This document shows positions 33,670 through 42,505 of a stretch of DNA of 49,078 bases, piece by piece. Position 1 is the stretch's first letter. Each line of letters opens with the position of its first letter. Source of the DNA: Pontibacter sp. HSC-36F09 (GTDB taxonomy: Bacteria > Bacteroidota > Bacteroidia > Cytophagales > Hymenobacteraceae). The position numbers and the translations under genes were made by a program. The notes below the pieces were generated by a model. It saw only the letters and a list, made by a program, of their open reading frames with translations, did not search any database and had not been told where the DNA came from. The stretch covers positions 1-49,078 of the forward strand of contig NZ_JALKAA010000010.1 of the NCBI RefSeq assembly GCF_024171605.1, written 5' to 3'.

Positions 33670-33996
33670 TTAAACGGAGAAGCTGTCGCCGCAACCGCAG
33701 GTACGGGAAGCGTTCGGGTTGTTGAAGTAAAAGCCCTTGCCGTTCAGGCCGTCCGAAAAGTCAAGTTCGGTGCCCGCCAGGTATAGGAAGCTCTTCATGT
33801 CTACCACTACCTTAATGCCTTTGTCCTCAAACTCCTGGTCCATCGGCTTTACTTCGTCGTCGAAGTCGAGGTTGTAGGAGAGACCGGAACAACCACCTCC
33901 GGCTACAGATGCGCGCAGGCGAAACGTATCGTCGAGCTGAGCATCCTGCTTCAGCCTCAATACTTTCTCTTTTGCTTTATCTGATACTGTTATCAT
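33670..33996 (-). CDS. iscA: Iron-sulfur cluster assembly protein, HesB/IscA type
   Basis: A 108-aa A-type carrier delivering or assembling Fe-S clusters. The three cysteines are Cys36 in GGGCSGLSY and Cys100/Cys102 in the terminal [12 protein letters not shown]. It is the last gene of a minus-strand set after iscS, iscU and a conserved unknown, with a 13-base gap to the unknown. ErpA/SufA-like naming is equally possible; the neighbourhood favours an Isc role. Confidence 0.93.
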   Translation of the reverse strand: MITVSDKAKEKVLRLKQDAQLDDTFRLRASVAGGGCSGLSYNLDFDDEVKPMDQEFEDKGIKVVVDMKSFLYLAGTELDFSDGLNGKGFYFNNPNASRTCGCGDSFSV

Positions 33997-34009
33997 AACA
34001 TTTCTTTCT

Positions 34010-34417
34010 TTAAGATACCGGATTCAGCACCACACTGAAAACAGTAATCGTGTTCATGTCGCGGCCAAAGTATAATTTGTCGAGTGCCTCGTACATATTA
34101 CGGGCCCGGAAGTAAGACGTATTCAACTCTTTATCTCCATGGGCCATCCACTGCACGGTATACGGACTCTCTTTTGCTTTATAACTCTGCACGTAGTCCC
34201 ACATCTTACGGAGCGCATCCACTCTGTCGTACCCTATTTCTGTATGGAACAGAAAGGATTGCAGGTGGCGCGGGTTTACCGTAATCAGGTCCAGACGCAC
34301 TTTGTTATTCATCGGTCGGAATTCGAAAAGCAGACTGTCACCGCTTAAGCCTAAGTGGTTCTCAATCTGCTTTTGAATGCGTGCACTTTCTACATGCACC
34401 TCTGTCGTTGACTCCAT
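34010..34417 (-). CDS. Conserved protein embedded in the isc cluster, 135 aa
   Basis: I do not recognise this family by motif. The protein is soluble, with strands and helices in a pattern like a small alpha/beta domain ([70 protein letters not shown]). It has no cysteine, so it is unlikely to hold a cluster. Position is the main clue: it lies between iscU (15-base gap) and iscA (13-base gap), so it is co-transcribed with both and may help in Fe-S assembly. It is distinct in length and sequence from HscB, Fdx and IscX. The ATG at 34417 is followed by a polar region typical of a soluble start. Confidence 0.88.
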   Translation of the reverse strand: MESTTEVHVESARIQKQIENHLGLSGDSLLFEFRPMNNKVRLDLITVNPRHLQSFLFHTEIGYDRVDALRKMWDYVQSYKAKESPYTVQWMAHGDKELNTSYFRARNMYEALDKLYFGRDMNTITVFSVVLNPVS

Positions 34418-34432
34418 GCGTGAGTCCGGGTC

Positions 34433-34846
34433 TTAGTGGTGAGACTTCGGCATTTCCAAAGCTGGAAGGCCGTTCTTTACTCTGTAGTCGTTGATGGCAG
34501 ATTTAATTGCATCTTCAGCCAGCACAGAGCAGTGAATTTTCACCGGAGGCAATGCCAGTTCTTCCACGATGTCCATGTTGTCGATGGAAAGGGCCTCGTC
34601 CACAGACTTGCCTTTCAGCCACTCGGTAGCCAGAGACGAAGAAGCGATGGCAGAACCACAACCGAACGTTTTGAACTTCGCGTCAGTGATGATCTGGTTT
34701 TCGTCTACTTCAATCTGGAGACGCATCACGTCACCGCACTCAGGCGCACCTACCAGGCCAGTACCCACGTTGTTCTTTGCTTTGTCAAGCGTGCCAACGT
34801 TGCGTGGGTTGTTATAATGATCGATTACTTTATCTGAATAAGCCAT
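34433..34846 (-). CDS. iscU: Iron-sulfur cluster scaffold
   Basis: A 137-aa scaffold on which 2Fe-2S clusters form. The three ligand cysteines and the aspartate are Cys37 and Asp39 in APECGDVM, Cys63 in FGCGSAIASS, and Cys106 in VKIHCSVLAED. LPPVKIHC is the chaperone-binding motif and would be recognised by HscA-type chaperones, though hscA/hscB are absent here. The start MAYSDKVIDHYNNPRNVG is standard. Preceded on the minus strand by iscS with an 88-base gap holding an imperfect hairpin. Confidence 0.97.
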   Translation of the reverse strand: MAYSDKVIDHYNNPRNVGTLDKAKNNVGTGLVGAPECGDVMRLQIEVDENQIITDAKFKTFGCGSAIASSSLATEWLKGKSVDEALSIDNMDIVEELALPPVKIHCSVLAEDAIKSAINDYRVKNGLPALEMPKSHH

Positions 34847-34865
34847 AGCTGTATTTAATTACTAG

Positions 34866-34926
34866 TTAATAATGATGAATGACTAATATATACCGAGTAA
34901 TTATTCATTACTCTATACATTATTAA
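34866..34926 (-). other. Imperfect AT-rich hairpin between iscS and iscU
   Basis: TTAATAATG (34866-34874) pairs with CATTATTAA (34918-34926); between them TGAATGA-type bases pair with TCATT. The only gap in the isc operon that is longer than 20 bases holds this structure, so it may serve in processing or differential stability of the mRNA. Confidence 0.45.
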
Positions 34927-34934
34927 TTAAAATC

Positions 34935-36149
34935 TTAATGTTCCGCCCACTCAATGGAGTTCAGGTCGATACCTTCTTTGAACATCTCCCAAAGTGGCGA
35001 CATCTCACGCAGTTTGGCAACAGCCTCTTTCACGTGGTTGATGGCGAAATCAATTTCTTCTTCTGTTGTAAAGCGGCTCAAACCGAAACGCAGCGAAGAG
35101 TGTGCAAGGTCATCACTTAGTCCTAACGCTTTTAACACGTAAGAAGGTTCTAAAGATGCTGAGGTACAGGCAGAACCCGAAGAAACAGCGATATCTTTCA
35201 CACCCATCATCAAACCTTCGCCCTCAACATACTTGAAGGAAATGTTGGTTACGTGCGGCAGACGGTGCTCGCGCGAACCGTTTACATAGGATTCCTCAAT
35301 TGTCAGAAGCTCTTTCTCAAGTCTGTCACGCATAGCTGAAAGACGGGCTGTGTCTTTCTCCATATCCTGCTGGGCAATCTCGCAAGCCTTACCCAGACCA
35401 ACTATACCTGGCACGTTCAGCGTACCTGAGCGCATACCGCGTTCGTGTCCGCCACCGTCCATCTGGGCAGTTACCTTCACACGTGGGTTTTTGCGACGTA
35501 CGTACAGGGCGCCAACGCCTTTCGGACCATACATTTTGTGGCCAGAGAAAGCCATCAGGTCGATGCCGTCAGCTTCAACGTCCACCGGAATTTTGCCTAC
35601 TGCCTGCGTGGCGTCTGTGAAGAACAGTACACCGCGCTTCTTAGCGATTCTAGAGATCTCACGAATTGGCTGAATTACACCCACTTCGTTGTTGCCATAC
35701 ATGATCGAGATCAGGATGGTCTTGTCTGTAATGGCTTCTTCCAGTTGCTGCAGGTCAATCAGACCCTCAGCGTTTACAGGCAGGTATGTAACCTTACCAC
35801 CGATTTTTTCGATGTGCTTGCAGGTATCCAGTACCGCTTTGTGTTCGGTAGTAGTCGTGATGATGTGGTTACCCTTCGAAGCGTACATCTCAAACACACC
35901 TTTGATGGCGAGGTTGTCAGACTCGGTAGCGCCCGAAGTGAAGATGATTTCTTTAGGTGAACAGTTGATAAGTGAGGCGATTTGCTCACGGGCATAGTCA
36001 ACAGCCTCTTCGGCATGCCAGCCAAATGCGTGGTTACGGGAAGCGGCATTGCCAAACTTGCCAGTGAAGTACGGCATCATGGCCTCCAGCACGCGCGGGT
36101 CAAGCGGTGTAGTGGCGTTGTTGTCCAAGTATATCGGGAATGTTAGCAT
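34935..36149 (-). CDS. iscS: Cysteine desulfurase
   Basis: PLP enzyme that removes sulfur from cysteine as persulfide and feeds IscU. The 404-aa protein is the group I type: start [15 protein letters not shown] lysine K205 in [11 protein letters not shown], and persulfide Cys328 in [10 protein letters not shown], with the extended mobile loop of IscS. First gene of iscS-iscU-X-iscA on the minus strand. A TAATTTTG element lies about 75 bases upstream. Confidence 0.96.
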   Translation of the reverse strand: MLTFPIYLDNNATTPLDPRVLEAMMPYFTGKFGNAASRNHAFGWHAEEAVDYAREQIASLINCSPKEIIFTSGATESDNLAIKGVFEMYASKGNHIITTTTEHKAVLDTCKHIEKIGGKVTYLPVNAEGLIDLQQLEEAITDKTILISIMYGNNEVGVIQPIREISRIAKKRGVLFFTDATQAVGKIPVDVEADGIDLMAFSGHKMYGPKGVGALYVRRKNPRVKVTAQMDGGGHERGMRSGTLNVPGIVGLGKACEIAQQDMEKDTARLSAMRDRLEKELLTIEESYVNGSREHRLPHVTNISFKYVEGEGLMMGVKDIAVSSGSACTSASLEPSYVLKALGLSDDLAHSSLRFGLSRFTTEEEIDFAINHVKEAVAKLREMSPLWEMFKEGIDLNSIEWAEH

Positions 36150-36221
36150 ATCACTATTTTTTTATCTCTTTTAATCCTGTCTGATTAACAGTTGTAAGAA
36201 ATTATTAGTTTTGAATCCCTG

Positions 36222-36229
36222 CAAAATTA
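36222..36229 (-). promoter_or_regulatory. Candidate -7 element for the isc operon
   Basis: TAATTTTG on the minus strand, followed by C as is common. The nearest upstream TTTG gives a 27-base spacer, longer than usual, so this is only a moderate candidate. Confidence 0.4.
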
Positions 36230-36266
36230 ACAAAAAAAGCTTACTTAGACTAATTACAAATTGAAA

Positions 36267-36668
36267 ATGGTAAACGTAGAACATATAGGTATAGCAGTTA
36301 AAAATTTTAGCGAGGCAAATGCCCTGTATTTTAAACTGCTGGGCGTAGAGCCCTATAATACAGAGTTTGTGGAGTCAGAGGCGGTAAACACCTCTTTCTT
36401 TAAGGTGGGCGGCACTAAAATAGAGCTTTTGGAGGGTACAACGCCCGACAGCGCCATCAGTAAGTTCATCGAAAAGCGCGGTGAAGGTATACACCACATC
36501 GCCTTTGAAGTGGAAGATATACTTGCTGAAATGGAGAGACTGAGAGGCGAAGGCTTTACGCTACTGAACGAAACGCCCAAAAAAGGAGCCGACAATAAGT
36601 TGGTTTGCTTTGTGCACCCCAAAAGCGCCAATGGTGTGCTGATAGAACTGACGCAGGAGATTAAGTAA
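36267..36668 (+). CDS. mce: Methylmalonyl-CoA epimerase
   Basis: Interconverts (2R)- and (2S)-methylmalonyl-CoA, linking propionate or odd-chain fatty acids to succinyl-CoA. The 133-aa protein is two paired glyoxalase-like modules. Metal residues: His6 in VNVEHIGIAV, His in EGIHHIAFEVED, Glu in GVLIELTQE. The ATG at 36267 is used rather than the TTG two codons earlier. Methylmalonyl-CoA mutase is not in the window. Confidence 0.92.
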   Translation: MVNVEHIGIAVKNFSEANALYFKLLGVEPYNTEFVESEAVNTSFFKVGGTKIELLEGTTPDSAISKFIEKRGEGIHHIAFEVEDILAEMERLRGEGFTLLNETPKKGADNKLVCFVHPKSANGVLIELTQEIK

Positions 36669-36777
36669 ATGGTTGAATGGCTGCATTGTTAAATTGTTGA
36701 GCTCAGCTATAATTTCTATTTGAGTGTAAATTCTTAGAGGAACAACCATTTAACAATAAAACAATTTAACCATTAAA
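36666..36777. repeat. AT-rich inverted repeats between mce and tsaC
   Basis: TAAATGGTTG (36666-36675, overlapping the mce stop codon) is mirrored by CAACCATTTA (36743-36752), and ATTGTTAAATTGTT just inside is mirrored by AACAATAAAACAATTTAA. It is a low-complexity spacer type (AATGGTTGAATTGTTAAA) whose like also appears near 25850, 26450 and 30400. Confidence 0.5.
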
Positions 36778-36780
36778 ACT

Positions 36781-37353
36781 ATGAATCACTTACTGAAAGC
36801 GATACAGGCAGCAGAAGATGAGTTGCTGGTTGGCAACGTCATTTTATACCCGACCGACACGGTATGGGGAATCGGTTGTGATGCTGAGAATGCCACAGCC
36901 GTTAAAAAGATATTTAGGATAAAGGAGCGGGAGGAGTCCAAATCGATGATCGTGCTGGTGAGCGACGTGGAAATGCTGCGCCGCTACGTGCGCGATGAGC
37001 CGGAGGACTTAGAAAAACTGGTCGAGTCACAAAAGCGGCCGACCACCTTTGTGCTGTCTGGTGCACAGAACCTGCCCCAGGAATTGATTGCCGAGGACGG
37101 CAGCATCGGCATGCGCATCACAAAAGACGAGTTTTGCCATCGGCTGATGCAGCAGATCGGTCGCCCGCTGGTGTCTACCTCGGCCAATGTGAGCGGTGAA
37201 GTTGCTCCGAAGGCTTTCTCCGAAATCTCTGACACGATCAAGGAGCGAGTTGATTACATCGTGCAATGGCGGCAAGACGAAGACGTGGAAACACGTCCCT
37301 CACGTATCATCAAGATTGATAAAAACGGTAAACAGACGGTTATTCGGGAGTAG
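36781..37353 (+). CDS. tsaC: L-threonylcarbamoyladenylate synthase (Sua5/YrdC/YwlC)
   Basis: Makes threonylcarbamoyl-AMP for the t6A37 modification of ANN-decoding tRNAs. The 190-aa protein is a single YrdC domain. Recognisable: GNVILYPTDTVWGIGCDAEN (near 18-37), IFRIKEREESKSMIVLVSD (the KxR-type nucleotide site), SIGMRITKDEF, and LVSTSANVSGE near residue 135. No Sua5 C-terminal extension, so the TsaC form. It is a single gene with a motif-pair hairpin right after its stop. Confidence 0.93.
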   Translation: MNHLLKAIQAAEDELLVGNVILYPTDTVWGIGCDAENATAVKKIFRIKEREESKSMIVLVSDVEMLRRYVRDEPEDLEKLVESQKRPTTFVLSGAQNLPQELIAEDGSIGMRITKDEFCHRLMQQIGRPLVSTSANVSGEVAPKAFSEISDTIKERVDYIVQWRQDEDVETRPSRIIKIDKNGKQTVIRE

Positions 37354-37355
37354 GG

Positions 37356-37391
37356 CAGGTATAGCTGGTGCCGGGACAAAGGCTATACCTG
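37356..37391 (+). terminator. Terminator-like hairpin made of two inverted AGGTATA motifs
   Basis: CAGGTATAGC (37356-37365) pairs perfectly with GCTATACCTG (37382-37391) over 10 bp, with a 16-base loop and TTTTAG directly after. It begins two bases past the tsaC stop. Confidence 0.65.
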
Positions 37392-37449
37392 TTTTAGCGA
37401 CGTCAAAGAAAATTTGCCCGCGCTCTGAATTTATCTCATTATTTTTGCG

Positions 37450-37492
37450 CCTCGGGCTTGCGGTTCTGTAATGCCCGAGGTTTTGATTTTTC
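37450..37492 (+). terminator. Hairpin with T-run in front of cca
   Basis: CCTCGGGC (37450-37457) pairs with GCCCGAGG (37473-37480), then TTTTGATTTTT. TATTTTTG at 37440-37447 just upstream fits the -7 consensus, with a TTTG 23 bases earlier. If that promoter is real, the hairpin lies in the cca leader and could attenuate; otherwise it backs up tsaC termination. Confidence 0.5.
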
Positions 37493-37495
37493 TGA

Positions 37496-38923
37496 ATGGA
37501 TACAATAAAATTACCAGAGCACCCCATATTTGATACCGTGGCCGCTGCCGCTGCGGAAACAGGTGTTGACGCTTACGTGATTGGGGGCTTTGTACGTGAT
37601 CTGGTCCTCAAAAGGCCCTCTAAAGATATTGACGTAGTATGTGTAGGCAATGGCATTGCGCTAGCCGAGCGCGTGTCGCATAAGCTGCCGCACAAGCCGA
37701 AGGTGTCGGTCTTCAAGAATTTTGGGACGGCCATGCTGCGCTCCGGCGAGTGGGAGGTGGAATTTGTAGGCGCCCGAAAAGAGTCTTATGTAGAGCACTC
37801 CCGCAAGCCGGAGGTAGAAACCGGGACGTTAGAAGATGACTTGAAGCGTCGCGACTTTACCATAAACGCCCTAGGTATAAGCCTAAACGAGAGCACCTAC
37901 GGTCAGCTGATTGATCGCTTTGATGGGCTGAAGGACATGAAGCGCAAAATCATCCGTACGCCGCTGGAGCCGGGCATCACCTTCTCCGACGACCCGCTGC
38001 GCATGATGCGTGCCATCCGTTTTGCCTCCCAGCTCAGCTTCGACATTGCCCCTGAAACCTTCGATGCCATCATCGATAACAAAGACCGCATCAGGATCGT
38101 GTCGCAGGAACGTATTACGGACGAGCTGAACAAGATCGTTCTCTCGCCGAAGCCTTCCTATGGTTTCAAATTGCTTTTTGCCTCCGGTCTTTTGCAGCTG
38201 ATCTTCCCAAAAATGGCAGAATTGCAGGGAGTGGATACCGTAAAAGGCAACTCGCACAAAGACAACTTCTACCATACCTTGCAGGTGCTCGATAATGTGG
38301 CCGAGGTGTCGGATGACCTGTGGCTACGGTGGTCGGCCATTTTGCACGACATTGCCAAACCCGACACCAAGCGCTACCACGAAAAAGTGGGCTGGACCTT
38401 TCATGGCCACGAGGAGCGCGGCGCCCGCATGGTGCCCAAGCTGTTCAAAGACCTGAAACTGCCGCTAAATGAGCACATGAAATTCGTGCAGAAGCTGGTT
38501 CGCCTGCACCTACGCCCCATCGCGCTGGTAAAAGACACCGTGACGGACTCGGCCATACGCAGACTCCTGTTTGAGGCTGGCGACGACATTGAGGCACTGA
38601 TGAAACTGTGCCGCGCCGACATCACTTCCAAAAACGACAGCAAGGTGAAGCGTTATCTGCAGAACTTTGATAAAGTGGAGAAGCGACTGGTGGAAGTGGA
38701 GGAGAGCGACAAACTGCGCAATTTCCAGCCCGTGATCACGGGTGAGATTATCATGGAGACTTTCGACCTGAAACCGTCCAAAACGGTAGGGGAGTTGAAG
38801 GAAGCCCTGACAGAGGCAATACTGGAGGGAACAGTCAAAAACGAGTTTGGCGAAGCCTTTGCTTTCCTCCTCAAGAAGGGGGGAGAACTGGGACTTCGCC
38901 AGGTAAACTCACCAAACAGCTAA
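37496..38923 (+). CDS. cca: CCA tRNA nucleotidyltransferase/poly(A) polymerase-family protein with HD domain
   Basis: Adds or repairs the 3' CCA of tRNA. The 475-aa class II nucleotidyltransferase has the head motif VIGGFVRDLVL (about 28-38), active-site aspartates in KDIDVV (Asp44, Asp46), RRDFTINALGI, and the nucleotide-selecting FSDDPLRMMRAIRFASQLSF. An HD domain follows (LHDIAKP with His284-Asp285; GHEERGAR), giving possible 2'-phosphatase or cyclic phosphodiesterase activity. Class II CCA enzymes and bacterial poly(A) polymerase are close relatives; length and HD favour CCA. The ATG at 37496 abuts the leader hairpin. Confidence 0.94.
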   Translation: MDTIKLPEHPIFDTVAAAAAETGVDAYVIGGFVRDLVLKRPSKDIDVVCVGNGIALAERVSHKLPHKPKVSVFKNFGTAMLRSGEWEVEFVGARKESYVEHSRKPEVETGTLEDDLKRRDFTINALGISLNESTYGQLIDRFDGLKDMKRKIIRTPLEPGITFSDDPLRMMRAIRFASQLSFDIAPETFDAIIDNKDRIRIVSQERITDELNKIVLSPKPSYGFKLLFASGLLQLIFPKMAELQGVDTVKGNSHKDNFYHTLQVLDNVAEVSDDLWLRWSAILHDIAKPDTKRYHEKVGWTFHGHEERGARMVPKLFKDLKLPLNEHMKFVQKLVRLHLRPIALVKDTVTDSAIRRLLFEAGDDIEALMKLCRADITSKNDSKVKRYLQNFDKVEKRLVEVEESDKLRNFQPVITGEIIMETFDLKPSKTVGELKEALTEAILEGTVKNEFGEAFAFLLKKGGELGLRQVNSPNS

Positions 38924-39112
38924 GCAAACAAATCATTCAGGTATAGCACCTGCAACAGGGTATAAAGTCTTATCTTGTACTAAGTGGCAGGTATGGAAAC
39001 AGTGCGGGCTGGTAAGCTTACTTGTCCGCAGGATGGTCTGCGAAGCAAGCTTAGGATTTCGAATAGAGACCAAATCAAGTACTGTTTTTAATTAATGATG
39101 GGATAGGATGAT

Positions 39113-39478
39113 CTATTCGTACATCTGGAAACTCACCGTGCTGCTGGTTTTAGCTATACCATAATTTTCTTCATCCCGGAAATTCACCACACCAGATTTT
39201 ATTGATTCCTTATCCTCTCGAAGTTCTTGTGCTAGCTTTCCAATTTCTCGGGCAATCTGCTCTTTTTTTGCTGGAGAGAAATCATGAAATTTTGGGTCAA
39301 TAAGCGATACAGTAAGTTCATTATTGTTTTTGATGTTTATTTCTACTTCGTCGGTCTCATATTTTGCTGAGATAGATTTTTTTAGACGATCCATATAGTT
39401 GAATTCTCCGGTCATTTCTGAACAGCCGAGTAAGCCGATTAGCAGAGTCGTCAGGACTATGAGAGTGTATTTTCTCAT
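39113..39478 (-). CDS. Lipoprotein, 121 aa
   Basis: Predicted lipoprotein: residues 1-19 signal (MRKYTLIVLTTLLIGLLGC) with lipobox LLGC, then a basic helix region (MDRLKKSISAKYETDE) and alternating strands (EVEINIKNNNELTVSLID; SGVVNFRDEENYGIAKTSST). It may be a small alpha/beta periplasmic domain; I do not recognise a family. Codon use is AT-richer than cca. It stands alone; about 190 bases separate it from cca, with AGGTATA motifs but no ORF. Confidence 0.75.
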   Translation of the reverse strand: MRKYTLIVLTTLLIGLLGCSEMTGEFNYMDRLKKSISAKYETDEVEINIKNNNELTVSLIDPKFHDFSPAKKEQIAREIGKLAQELREDKESIKSGVVNFRDEENYGIAKTSSTVSFQMYE

Positions 39479-39545
39479 TTTTATGGTTTAGATTTATCAG
39501 GAAACATTTAATAAAGCTTGCGCCCAACAGGTGTATGGCAGGTAT

Positions 39546-39581
39546 AAAAAAGGGATAAGCCAGACAGCTTATCCCTTTTTT
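39546..39581 (-). terminator. Intrinsic terminator after the PspC-domain gene
   Basis: AAAAAAGGGATAAGC pairs with GCTTATCCCTTTTTT (15 bp) around a 6-base loop. T-runs face both ways; on the minus strand it follows the PspC gene stop by nine bases. Confidence 0.85.
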
Positions 39582-39590
39582 GTAAATTTA

Positions 39591-42110
39591 CTACAGGCGT
39601 GATACTTTGCTGGCGCCTGATACATCAGTTACTACATTGCTAGGATTGCCTTTGTAGCGCACTTTGCTGGCACCTGCAGCGTCGGCTCGCAGCGTATTGG
39701 TGGCATGCACATCGGCATTACATGCACCAACAGCTTCTATCTCCACAGTATTAGCAACCAGTCTGGTAGCGTCCAACTTGCTGGCGCCTGCAATATCCAT
39801 ATCCACATTATCGGCGCGGCCTGAAAACGTGCTTTTAGAGGCTCCCGCGATATCAGCTTTCAAACGGCCCACATTTACATCCACGAATGCCTGCGTAGCA
39901 CCTGTCAAGCCGAGGCTCAGGTTAGATGCCTTGATATGCCCGATATCCGCCTTGATGGCACCGTTCAGGTCGAGGCTGCGTAGCTCAGGCACAGTGATCT
40001 GAATCAGTACTAGCTTCTGTTTTTCAAAAAGCTTGATGGTGCGGTCCTCATGCTCCACTACTAGTTCGCTACCGTCTTTTCTAACTTCGAGCTTTTTCAG
40101 GTCGTCGGCGTCACCGCTGGCTGTTACGCTGTAGTTACTGCCTTGCGTAATCTGCACGTGGTAGGCACCATTTACCGTAATGGCATCGAAGTCGCTAAAG
40201 TCGTAGGTCTGCTTGTTCGAGCTGTACTCCGCTTCGTTCATCAGCACGCTTCCGCCTGCGCCCATCGTGGCAGCGGCATTGTAAGTGAAATCGCTGTCGG
40301 CAACATCGAGTGTATCGGTGGCGCAGGTGATGCAGCTCAACAAGTTGCCTTTTACCTGCCAGAGATTACGCAGGGTTTTCTCACGGCTGTACTCTTCCTC
40401 GAAAGCGCTGCTTGGCACCATGCGTAGGAAGTTGTTGGTCAGGCGCAGTTGTTTGTCCTGCGGTATCAGCAAGGTTACGTCCATACGCTGGCTACGGTAG
40501 GCTGCTCCGGAGGCAAACTCAAAGCTGTCATCAAAACGGATCGTAGAGTCGGTCTGCACCACGCGGTAAGTCACCATGCGGGCGTTTTGCTGTGCTTCGG
40601 CTTCAGTTTTTCCTTTGGCCTGCAGGCGTTGCTGCACTTCCAGGTTAGAGCCAGTATGGCCCTGCACATCAAAGTAGATGCGGTTTTCATAAGACGAATT
40701 CGTGTTATACCCATCCAGCGTGATGGTAGGGTATGGACCCACCGGGAAAGACTGCGTGGTTACCACTTCACCCGAGCGACGGAAGTTTTCGGCGTGCGCC
40801 GCGATAAAGGCTATCATGGTGAACAAGCTGATCAGCCAGATACCGAACAATGACCAGCCTACCAATGGACGCATAAAGAAGCGTTTCGCCAAAAGACCGA
40901 TGGCCAGTAGAATCAGGAACAGAATAGGTATAAGTCCTACAAAAAAACCAGCCACCAGTCCGAGCCGGGGAAAGCCCTCCAAAAGCACGGAGGCCGGAAA
41001 ATCACCCATCATGAACGCTGAATCACCATCTACTATACCTAGCGTCACAAACAGCGAAGTGAAAAGCGCTACAGTCAGGCCAAGTGAAATAACCAGCAGA
41101 GTTATACCTGCAGCTATTCTTACCAGCGTAATCAGGACACCAAGTATAGGTCCCAGGCCACGACTGAGCCAGTTAATCACCTGCGAGATGATGCGAAATG
41201 GCAGCAATAATACTTTGGCGGCCGTACTTTCTTCACCGTTCTGGTCTTTTATGTTCAGGTTTTCCTTGAGCGTGTGCTCAATACTGGCCAGCGTAACGGG
41301 GTTCCCCTGCATTTGCATACGCTCTGTTAGGCTGGCCGCCTCCGGGACCGCTACCCAGAGGATGATGTAGGCCAGTATACCAAAGCCGCCCGCGAAGATC
41401 AGGGCCAGGAACAGGATGCGGATAACGGCCACATCCACACCGAAATACTTGGCGATGCCGCTTGCCACACCCGCCAGTTTTTTGTCATCGGGGTCGCGGA
41501 AGAGCTTTTTCACCGTGATTTCAGGCAGTGAGTAGTTCACCGGCAGCGCAATCCAGAGAATGATGTAGAGAATCAGACCGAAAGAACCTGAGATACCCTT
41601 AGTAATCGGGGTGCCTATTACCAGGAACACAAAGATCAAGCGGATCCACACCGGGTCTGCGTTCAGGTAGTTGGCTATACCCGCTGCTACACCACTCACT
41701 ACTTTGCGGCTCACATCGCGGTACAGGCGTCTGGGTCTGAATGCTGTAGCGGCTGCGGCGGCACCTCCGGCCTCGGCAAACTCGGGCTCAGGAGCACCGG
41801 CGCTATAGGCTTTTCTGGCGTGCGACATCTCCTCTTCCATCGGCTCCAGTATTTCAAAGTCGGTCACCTCACCCATTTGAGCAACCAGGGACTGCACGTC
41901 TTCTAGCGTGATCACCTGTTTGCCCGGAGAAAGGCGCGTTGAAAAGATCTCCGCGATACGTGCTTCGATATCAGCGACAATCTCCTCGTGGCCTTCGTAG
42001 CTCGAAAAGTAGTTGCGGATAGAAGAAAGATAGCGGCTCAGTTGCTCATACCCATCCTCCTCGATGTGAAAGATGATGCCTTGCAGGTTGATATTTATGT
42101 TCTTTTTCAT
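39591..42110 (-). CDS. PspC-domain and DUF2807 membrane protein
   Basis: An 839-aa membrane protein. Order: an N-terminal cytoplasmic region (about 1-80; IIFHIEEDGYEQLSRYLSSI), two PspC-like units (SRKVVSGVAAGIANYLNADP and DDKKLAGVASGIAKYFGVDV) each with membrane helices, four or more further helices (about 290-430), then an extracytoplasmic part ending in a DUF2807 beta-solenoid with repeated GASK-type turns (AGASKSTFSGR, AGASKLDATRL, AGASKVRYKG). PspC is known as a membrane-stress module; DUF2807 function is not settled. The ATG at 42110 overlaps the padR stop (ATGA), so it is translationally coupled to its regulator. Confidence 0.92.
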   Translation of the reverse strand: MKKNININLQGIIFHIEEDGYEQLSRYLSSIRNYFSSYEGHEEIVADIEARIAEIFSTRLSPGKQVITLEDVQSLVAQMGEVTDFEILEPMEEEMSHARKAYSAGAPEPEFAEAGGAAAAATAFRPRRLYRDVSRKVVSGVAAGIANYLNADPVWIRLIFVFLVIGTPITKGISGSFGLILYIILWIALPVNYSLPEITVKKLFRDPDDKKLAGVASGIAKYFGVDVAVIRILFLALIFAGGFGILAYIILWVAVPEAASLTERMQMQGNPVTLASIEHTLKENLNIKDQNGEESTAAKVLLLPFRIISQVINWLSRGLGPILGVLITLVRIAAGITLLVISLGLTVALFTSLFVTLGIVDGDSAFMMGDFPASVLLEGFPRLGLVAGFFVGLIPILFLILLAIGLLAKRFFMRPLVGWSLFGIWLISLFTMIAFIAAHAENFRRSGEVVTTQSFPVGPYPTITLDGYNTNSSYENRIYFDVQGHTGSNLEVQQRLQAKGKTEAEAQQNARMVTYRVVQTDSTIRFDDSFEFASGAAYRSQRMDVTLLIPQDKQLRLTNNFLRMVPSSAFEEEYSREKTLRNLWQVKGNLLSCITCATDTLDVADSDFTYNAAATMGAGGSVLMNEAEYSSNKQTYDFSDFDAITVNGAYHVQITQGSNYSVTASGDADDLKKLEVRKDGSELVVEHEDRTIKLFEKQKLVLIQITVPELRSLDLNGAIKADIGHIKASNLSLGLTGATQAFVDVNVGRLKADIAGASKSTFSGRADNVDMDIAGASKLDATRLVANTVEIEAVGACNADVHATNTLRADAAGASKVRYKGNPSNVVTDVSGASKVSRL

Positions 42111-42451
42111 GATTGCTGCGCTTTCTTGTTTTGCATGATGAATTCGGTGGAAGCTACCAGTTCGCCCCATGTATCCCGGAGTTGTTCCAGAAATGTGCGA
42201 CCGGTCTCGGTCAGTGTGTAGTACTTGCGGGGAGGCCCTGAGGTAGATTCGACCCAACTGTAGTCGAGAAGCCCCGCATTCTTGAGGCGAGTAAGGAGAG
42301 GATAAAGGGTTCCCTCCACTACTATCATCTTGGCAGCTGTCAGCTCCTCCAACATATCGGACGCATATACCTCACCACGAGCGATAATCTCCAGGATGCA
42401 GAATTCCAGAATTCCCTTCCTCATCTGCACTTGTGTGTTTTCTACTTTCAT
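42107..42451 (-). CDS. PadR-family transcriptional regulator
   Basis: A 114-aa winged-helix repressor. MRKGILEFCILEIIARGEVY and EGTLYPLLTRLKNAGLLDY (recognition helix and wing) are PadR hallmarks, followed by RKYYTLTETGRTFLEQL. The short C-terminal helix makes it subfamily 2. Start ATG 42451 is used; an upstream GTG/ATG-like extension to 42505 would run over the promoter. It probably represses its own operon: two direct repeats AAGGTACTATGTAA/AAGGTACTGTGTAA lie over the promoter. Confidence 0.93.
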   Translation of the reverse strand: MKVENTQVQMRKGILEFCILEIIARGEVYASDMLEELTAAKMIVVEGTLYPLLTRLKNAGLLDYSWVESTSGPPRKYYTLTETGRTFLEQLRDTWGELVASTEFIMQNKKAQQS

Positions 42452-42474
42452 GATGATTCCGTTTAATGTTGAAG

Positions 42475-42505
42475 CAAAGATATTAAAAGGTACTATGTAA
42501 CGCAA
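42475..42505 (-). promoter_or_regulatory. Promoter of the padR-pspC operon
   Basis: On the minus strand TTG (42503-42505), a 20-base spacer, TATCTTTG (42475-42482). An excellent match to the Bacteroidota consensus, about 25 bases before the padR ATG. Confidence 0.82.
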
